Source of the DNA: Vibrio sp. JC009
GTDB lineage: Bacteria > Pseudomonadota > Gammaproteobacteria > Enterobacterales > Vibrionaceae
Length of the DNA: 64,000 nt
Assembly: GCF_029016485.1 (NCBI RefSeq)
Contig: NZ_CP092106.1
Coordinates: 248,001-312,000 of the forward strand
Direction: 5' to 3'
The notes under the pieces were generated by a model. It saw only the letters and a program-made list of their open reading frames with translations. It had not been told where the DNA came from and ran no database searches. Made by a program: the position numbers and the translations under genes. Positions 60,689 to 64,000 of the stretch are shown here, in pieces (the first letter of the stretch is position 1; the number at the start of each line of letters is the position of its first letter).

Positions 60689-62038
60689 ATGCACATTCAC
60701 ATTTTAGGTATTTGCGGCACATTTATGGGCGGCGCAGCTGTGTTAGCGCGTCAGCTTGGTCATAAAGTGACGGGATGCGATGCCAATGTTTACCCGCCAA
60801 TGAGCACGCTTTTAGAGTCTCAGGGAATTGAAATCATTCAGGGGTATGATCCGTCCCAGCTGGAGCCTAAACCAGACCTTGTGGTCATCGGAAATGCAAT
60901 GAGCAGGGGAAACCCTTGCGTTGAGTATGTGCTTAACAACAACCTCAGATATACCTCCGGCCCTCAGTGGCTGCAGGAGTTTCTTCTGCACGACCGCTGG
61001 GTACTGGCGGTATCCGGTACTCACGGCAAAACCACAACCTCAAGTATGCTGGCCTGGATCCTGGAAGAGTGCGGTTATGCGCCGGGCTTTTTAGTTGGCG
61101 GTGTACTGGGTAACTTCGGCGTTTCAGCGCGTCTTGGTGAGAGTATGTTCTTTGTGGTTGAGGCAGATGAATATGACAGCGCCTTCTTTGATAAGCGTTC
61201 TAAGTTTGTTCATTACCATCCAAGGACTCTGGTGATGAACAATCTTGAGTTTGATCATGCTGATATCTTTGATGATCTTGAAGCGATCAAGAAACAGTTC
61301 CACCATCTGGTCAGAACGGTTCCGGGGAACGGACGTATCTTTGCGCCTGAATCAGAAACCGCCATTCAGGAAGTTCTGGAAATGGGGTGCTGGAGTGAAA
61401 AAGAGTTCTCCGGTGAAGGGCAGGACTGGCAGGCTGAGAAAATCAATAAAGATGGTAGCCGGTTTAAGGTGCTGTTCCAGGGAAGTCATGTTGGTGAAGT
61501 AAACTGGGAGCTGGTGGGTGACCACAATGTAAATAACGCGCTGATGGCGATAGCCGCTGCCCGTCATGTGGGCGTTACGCCGGATCTTGCCTGTGAGGCT
61601 CTGGCTAAGTTTATCAATACTAAACGCCGTCTGGAGCTTAAGGGAGAAGTCGGTGGTGTTACGGTTTATGATGACTTTGCTCACCACCCGACAGCGATTG
61701 AGCTGACGCTTGGCGGCCTTCGCAATAAGGTGGAAGAGAAGAAAATAATCGCGGTTCTTGAGCCACGCTCAGCAACAATGAAAATGGGTGTGCATAAAGA
61801 GACTCTGGCGGCATCTTTAGCCCAGGCGGATTCTGTTTACCTTTACCAGCCGGAAAATATCGACTGGTCGGTAGAGGATATTGCTGTTCATTGCGGTCAG
61901 CCTGCTTATGTTTCCGATGATATTGATAATCTGGTGGCTCAGATTGTAGCTGAAGCTAAGCCGGGCGATCAGGTTTTGGTGATGAGTAATGGCGGGTTTG
62001 GCGGGATTCACGGGAAGCTGCTGGAGGCGTTGAAATGA
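60689..62038 (+). CDS. mpl: UDP-N-acetylmuramate:tripeptide ligase Mpl
   Basis: A 449-residue Mur ligase. The ATP loop GTHGKTTTSSMLAW is near residue 110; MHIHILGICGTFMGGAA opens the nucleotide domain; DDFAHHPTAIELTL lies in the C-terminal part. Mpl joins recycled L-Ala-gamma-D-Glu-meso-DAP tripeptide to UDP-MurNAc, returning wall material to synthesis. Full length. fbp divergent and ubiX downstream match E. coli-like order. Confidence 0.95.
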   Translation: MHIHILGICGTFMGGAAVLARQLGHKVTGCDANVYPPMSTLLESQGIEIIQGYDPSQLEPKPDLVVIGNAMSRGNPCVEYVLNNNLRYTSGPQWLQEFLLHDRWVLAVSGTHGKTTTSSMLAWILEECGYAPGFLVGGVLGNFGVSARLGESMFFVVEADEYDSAFFDKRSKFVHYHPRTLVMNNLEFDHADIFDDLEAIKKQFHHLVRTVPGNGRIFAPESETAIQEVLEMGCWSEKEFSGEGQDWQAEKINKDGSRFKVLFQGSHVGEVNWELVGDHNVNNALMAIAAARHVGVTPDLACEALAKFINTKRRLELKGEVGGVTVYDDFAHHPTAIELTLGGLRNKVEEKKIIAVLEPRSATMKMGVHKETLAASLAQADSVYLYQPENIDWSVEDIAVHCGQPAYVSDDIDNLVAQIVAEAKPGDQVLVMSNGGFGGIHGKLLEALK

Positions 62039-62047
62039 ATGACGGGC

Positions 62048-62068
62048 GGCAGGCGGCAGGCGGCAGGC
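62048..62068. repeat. Tandem GGCAGGC heptamers (3 copies)
   Basis: Three exact GGCAGGC units follow the mpl stop by 9 bases. It is a simple short tandem repeat that may vary in copy number. Confidence 0.75.
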
Positions 62069-62080
62069 CGTATGTAAGTT

Positions 62081-62110
62081 CTCGTTCCCATGCTCCAGCG
62101 TGGGAACGAG
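62081..62110. repeat. REP-like hairpin, copy 2
   Basis: CTCGTTCCCA and TGGGAACGAG pair perfectly over 10 bp around TGCTCCAGCG. The loop is the reverse complement of the loop in the hairpin at 3293-3316, so they are opposite-orientation copies of one family. It lies between mpl and ubiX. Confidence 0.78.
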
Positions 62111-62146
62111 GGTGCAGAGGTCGTTTGTTGGCTTTGGGAGGTGTGA

Positions 62147-62770
62147 GTGAGTAAGGTTCACAAGAAAATCACCCTGGCCTTTACCGGAGCCTCCGGAGCC
62201 CCATACGGACTTCGCCTTTTAGAATGCCTGCTAAAAGCGGACTATCAGGTATACCTGTTGGTTTCATCGGCTGCGCGGGTTGTTCTTGCTACGGAAGAAA
62301 ACCTGAAACTCCCGGCAAACCCGGATGCGATGAAAGAGGCGCTGGTTAAGCATCTGAACTGTGATGCTGAGAAGTTGGTTGTCTGTGGCAAAGAAGACTG
62401 GTTTTCTCCGGTGGCTTCCGGAAGTGCTGCGCCAAAACAGATGGTAGTGTGCCCGTGTTCGGCAGGCAGTGTGGCGGCGATTGCTCACGGTATGTCGGAT
62501 AATCTGATTGAACGCGCTGCCGATGTGGTGATGAAAGAGCGGGGACAGCTCCTTCTGGTGGTGCGCGAAACGCCGTTTTCAACCTTACATCTGGAGAATA
62601 TGCATAAGCTGTCTCAGATGGGCGTGACTATAATGCCGGCTGCACCGGGTTTTTATCATCAGCCGCAAAGCATTGATGATCTGGTTGATTTTATGGTGGC
62701 AAGAATCTTAGATCACCTCGGCATTGATCAGCAGTTGGTGTCACGCTGGGGCTACGATCAAAGAGATTAA
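62147..62770 (+). CDS. ubiX: Flavin prenyltransferase UbiX
   Basis: A 207-residue flavoprotein starting at GTG, with the FMN-binding motif [16 protein letters not shown] near the N-terminus. UbiX attaches a dimethylallyl group to FMN to form the prenylated cofactor used by the decarboxylase UbiD in ubiquinone synthesis. The start follows GGGAGGT. Full length. Confidence 0.94.
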   Translation: MSKVHKKITLAFTGASGAPYGLRLLECLLKADYQVYLLVSSAARVVLATEENLKLPANPDAMKEALVKHLNCDAEKLVVCGKEDWFSPVASGSAAPKQMVVCPCSAGSVAAIAHGMSDNLIERAADVVMKERGQLLLVVRETPFSTLHLENMHKLSQMGVTIMPAAPGFYHQPQSIDDLVDFMVARILDHLGIDQQLVSRWGYDQRD

Positions 62771-62854
62771 AAGAAATATTAGCTCTGATTATATTTCCGC
62801 ATTACAATCCATAGCTCCTGTAATATTCAATGACTGAAAATTGCAGGAACCATA

Positions 62855-62937
62855 ACTCAACGGGGTGCTGACCAACTTGGCTGGCTGAGAGAATACCCGT
62901 AGACCTGAACCAGATAATACTGGCGTAGGAATTGAGC
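62855..62937 (+). promoter_or_regulatory. TPP (thiamine pyrophosphate) riboswitch
   Basis: The thi-box is unmistakable: CGGGGTGCT, GGCTGAGAGAATACCC and GACCTGAACCAGATAATACTGGCGTAGG in order. P1 closes with CTCAA (62856-62860) and TTGAG (62932-62936). It precedes thiB. A pyrimidine-rich CCTCCTC near 62955-62962 can pair with the thiB ribosome site AAGGAG (62982-62987), which suggests control of translation when TPP is bound. Confidence 0.95.
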
Positions 62938-62995
62938 AAGAATCTGTACAGCATTCCTCCTCATCCCTGTGCCGCTCATTTAAGGAGAGCGTCCA

Positions 62996-63982
62996 GTGAA
63001 ATACACTATTTCCGCATTAGCACTTGCAACCTCATTTTCGGCTCTGGCAGCAGACAATAAGCTGACAGTTTATACCTATGACTCTTTTTCAGCAGAGTGG
63101 GGCCCTGGCCCTAAAATAGAGAAAGCCTTTGAAGAACAGTGCGGTTGCGATCTTGAATTTGTAGCCCTTGATGATGGCGTTTCTATTCTGAACCGTCTTC
63201 GTCTGGAAGGTAAATCCAGCAAAGCGGATATCATCCTTGGCCTTGATACCAACCTTATGGCTGAGGCTAAAGCCAGCGGTCTTTTAGCTGAGCACTCTGT
63301 GGACACTGCGGCCGTTACTTTGCCTGACGGCTGGTCTGACAGCACTTTTGTTCCCTTTGACTATGGCTACTTTGCTTTCGTCTACAACAAAGAAAAACTG
63401 ACCAATCCACCAAAAAGCCTGAAAGAACTGGTTGAAGAGCGCGACGACCTGAAGGTGATTTATCAGGATCCGCGTACTTCCACGCCTGGGCAGGGCCTGA
63501 TGCTCTGGATGAAGTCTGTTTACGGTGATGACGTAGCAAAAGCCTGGCAGCAACTGGATAAGAAAAAAGTAACAGTAACCAAAGGCTGGTGGGAAGCCTA
63601 CTCCATGTTCCTGAAAGGGGAGTCAGATATGGTGCTTTCCTACACCACCTCCCCGGCTTACCACCTGATTGCTGAAAGTAACTCTGCATATGCCGCAGCA
63701 GATTTCGCTGAAGGTCACTATATGCAGGTAGAAGTGGCAGCCAAAGTGAAGGGCTCAAAGAACGAAAAACTGGCGGATAAGTTTATGAGCTTTATCCTGA
63801 GCGATGAATTCCAGAACACAATCCCAACCGGCAACTGGATGTACCCGGTAACCGACACCAGTCTTCCGCAAGGCTTTGATACCCTGACTCTGCCTAAAAC
63901 ATCTCTAACCTTTACACCGGAAGAGGTGAAGGAGAACAGGAAAGGGTGGATTAGGGAATGGCAGAGGGCGAGTATAAAATAG
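62996..63982 (+). CDS. thiB: Thiamine ABC transporter substrate-binding protein ThiB
   Basis: A 328-residue periplasmic binding protein starting at GTG after AAGGAGAG. The signal peptide MKYTISALALATSFSALA ends before ADNKLTVYTYDSF. Mature motifs include GPGPKIEKAFEEQCGCDLEFV and WMKSVYGDD. It binds thiamine and delivers it to ThiPQ, which should follow just outside the window. The TPP riboswitch upstream supports this call. The stop is at 63980-63982. Confidence 0.95.
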   Translation: MKYTISALALATSFSALAADNKLTVYTYDSFSAEWGPGPKIEKAFEEQCGCDLEFVALDDGVSILNRLRLEGKSSKADIILGLDTNLMAEAKASGLLAEHSVDTAAVTLPDGWSDSTFVPFDYGYFAFVYNKEKLTNPPKSLKELVEERDDLKVIYQDPRTSTPGQGLMLWMKSVYGDDVAKAWQQLDKKKVTVTKGWWEAYSMFLKGESDMVLSYTTSPAYHLIAESNSAYAAADFAEGHYMQVEVAAKVKGSKNEKLADKFMSFILSDEFQNTIPTGNWMYPVTDTSLPQGFDTLTLPKTSLTFTPEEVKENRKGWIREWQRASIK

Positions 63983-64000
63983 AGGGATTAGGGCTATAGG
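63983..64000. repeat. Possible start of another octamer repeat at the window edge
   Basis: GGGATTAGGGCTATAGG after the thiB stop resembles the left part of the ATAACCCC elements (GGGCTATAGGG). The element is cut by the window end, and it would separate thiB from its expected partner thiP. Confidence 0.4.

Overview
The window is core chromosome of a gammaproteobacterium and almost certainly a Vibrio or close relative. The support is gene order and product identity: an argG-argH(A) pair in which argininosuccinate lyase carries a fused acetyltransferase; crp-prkB-yheU-yheT; yheS-kefG-kefB-slyD-slyX-fkpA-yheO-tusDCB; str, S10, spc and alpha ribosomal operons in sequence; small Vibrio families (DUF3624-like, DUF2780-like, a ZrgA-like zinc protein); and ytfK-tamA-tamB-ytfP-fbp-mpl-ubiX-thiB. 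I see no rRNA, tRNA, prophage, integron or CRISPR array.

Layout. 1-3031: end of argG and argH(A). 3343-5871: small DUF3624-like protein, then groES-groL. 6156-6934: a DUF4160/DUF2442-HTH pair resembling a toxin-antitoxin or regulatory module. 6952-7231: a short non-autonomous transposon with Tn5-like outside ends and a 9-bp target duplication. 7232-15769: DNA glycosylase, crp, prkB, yheU, yheT, a MocR-type regulator divergent from a LysE-type exporter, a TIGR02444-type protein and yheS. 15946-24609: kefG, kefB, slyD, an inserted isoaspartyl peptidase gene, slyX, a WD40-like lipoprotein, fkpA, yheO and tusDCB. 24873-43747: rpsL-rpsG-fusA-tuf, then S10, spc with secY, and alpha with rpoA, including their promoters, leaders and terminators. 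43872-49662: metY-type sulfhydrylase, DUF2780-like protein, fklB, an OapA-like LysM protein, elaA, a TIGR03899-type protein and a 39-residue membrane peptide. 49150-52437: a zinc-uptake-type operon (ZrgA-like protein, ABC ATPase, permease, DUF3299 protein) behind a near-consensus Zur box. 52917-64000: ytfK, tamA, tamB, ytfP, fbp, mpl, ubiX, a TPP riboswitch and thiB.

Most genes are housekeeping. The unusual content lies between genes. Two families of G/C-stretch repeats, one built on GGGCCCTGGG and one on tandem ATAACCCC or ATAGCCCC octamers, often share a GGACTTCGTCC-type hairpin core and sit at operon borders. A third family of 128-129 bp has three successive hairpins, and one arm shows a compensatory base-pair change between copies. 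A REP-like hairpin occurs in both orientations. I found no clearly new multi-gene system. The best leads are the Tn5-like miniature element, the shared core of the two repeat families, the DUF4160/DUF2442-HTH pair with its operator-like palindrome, and a promoter embedded in a terminator-like hairpin ahead of the alpha operon.
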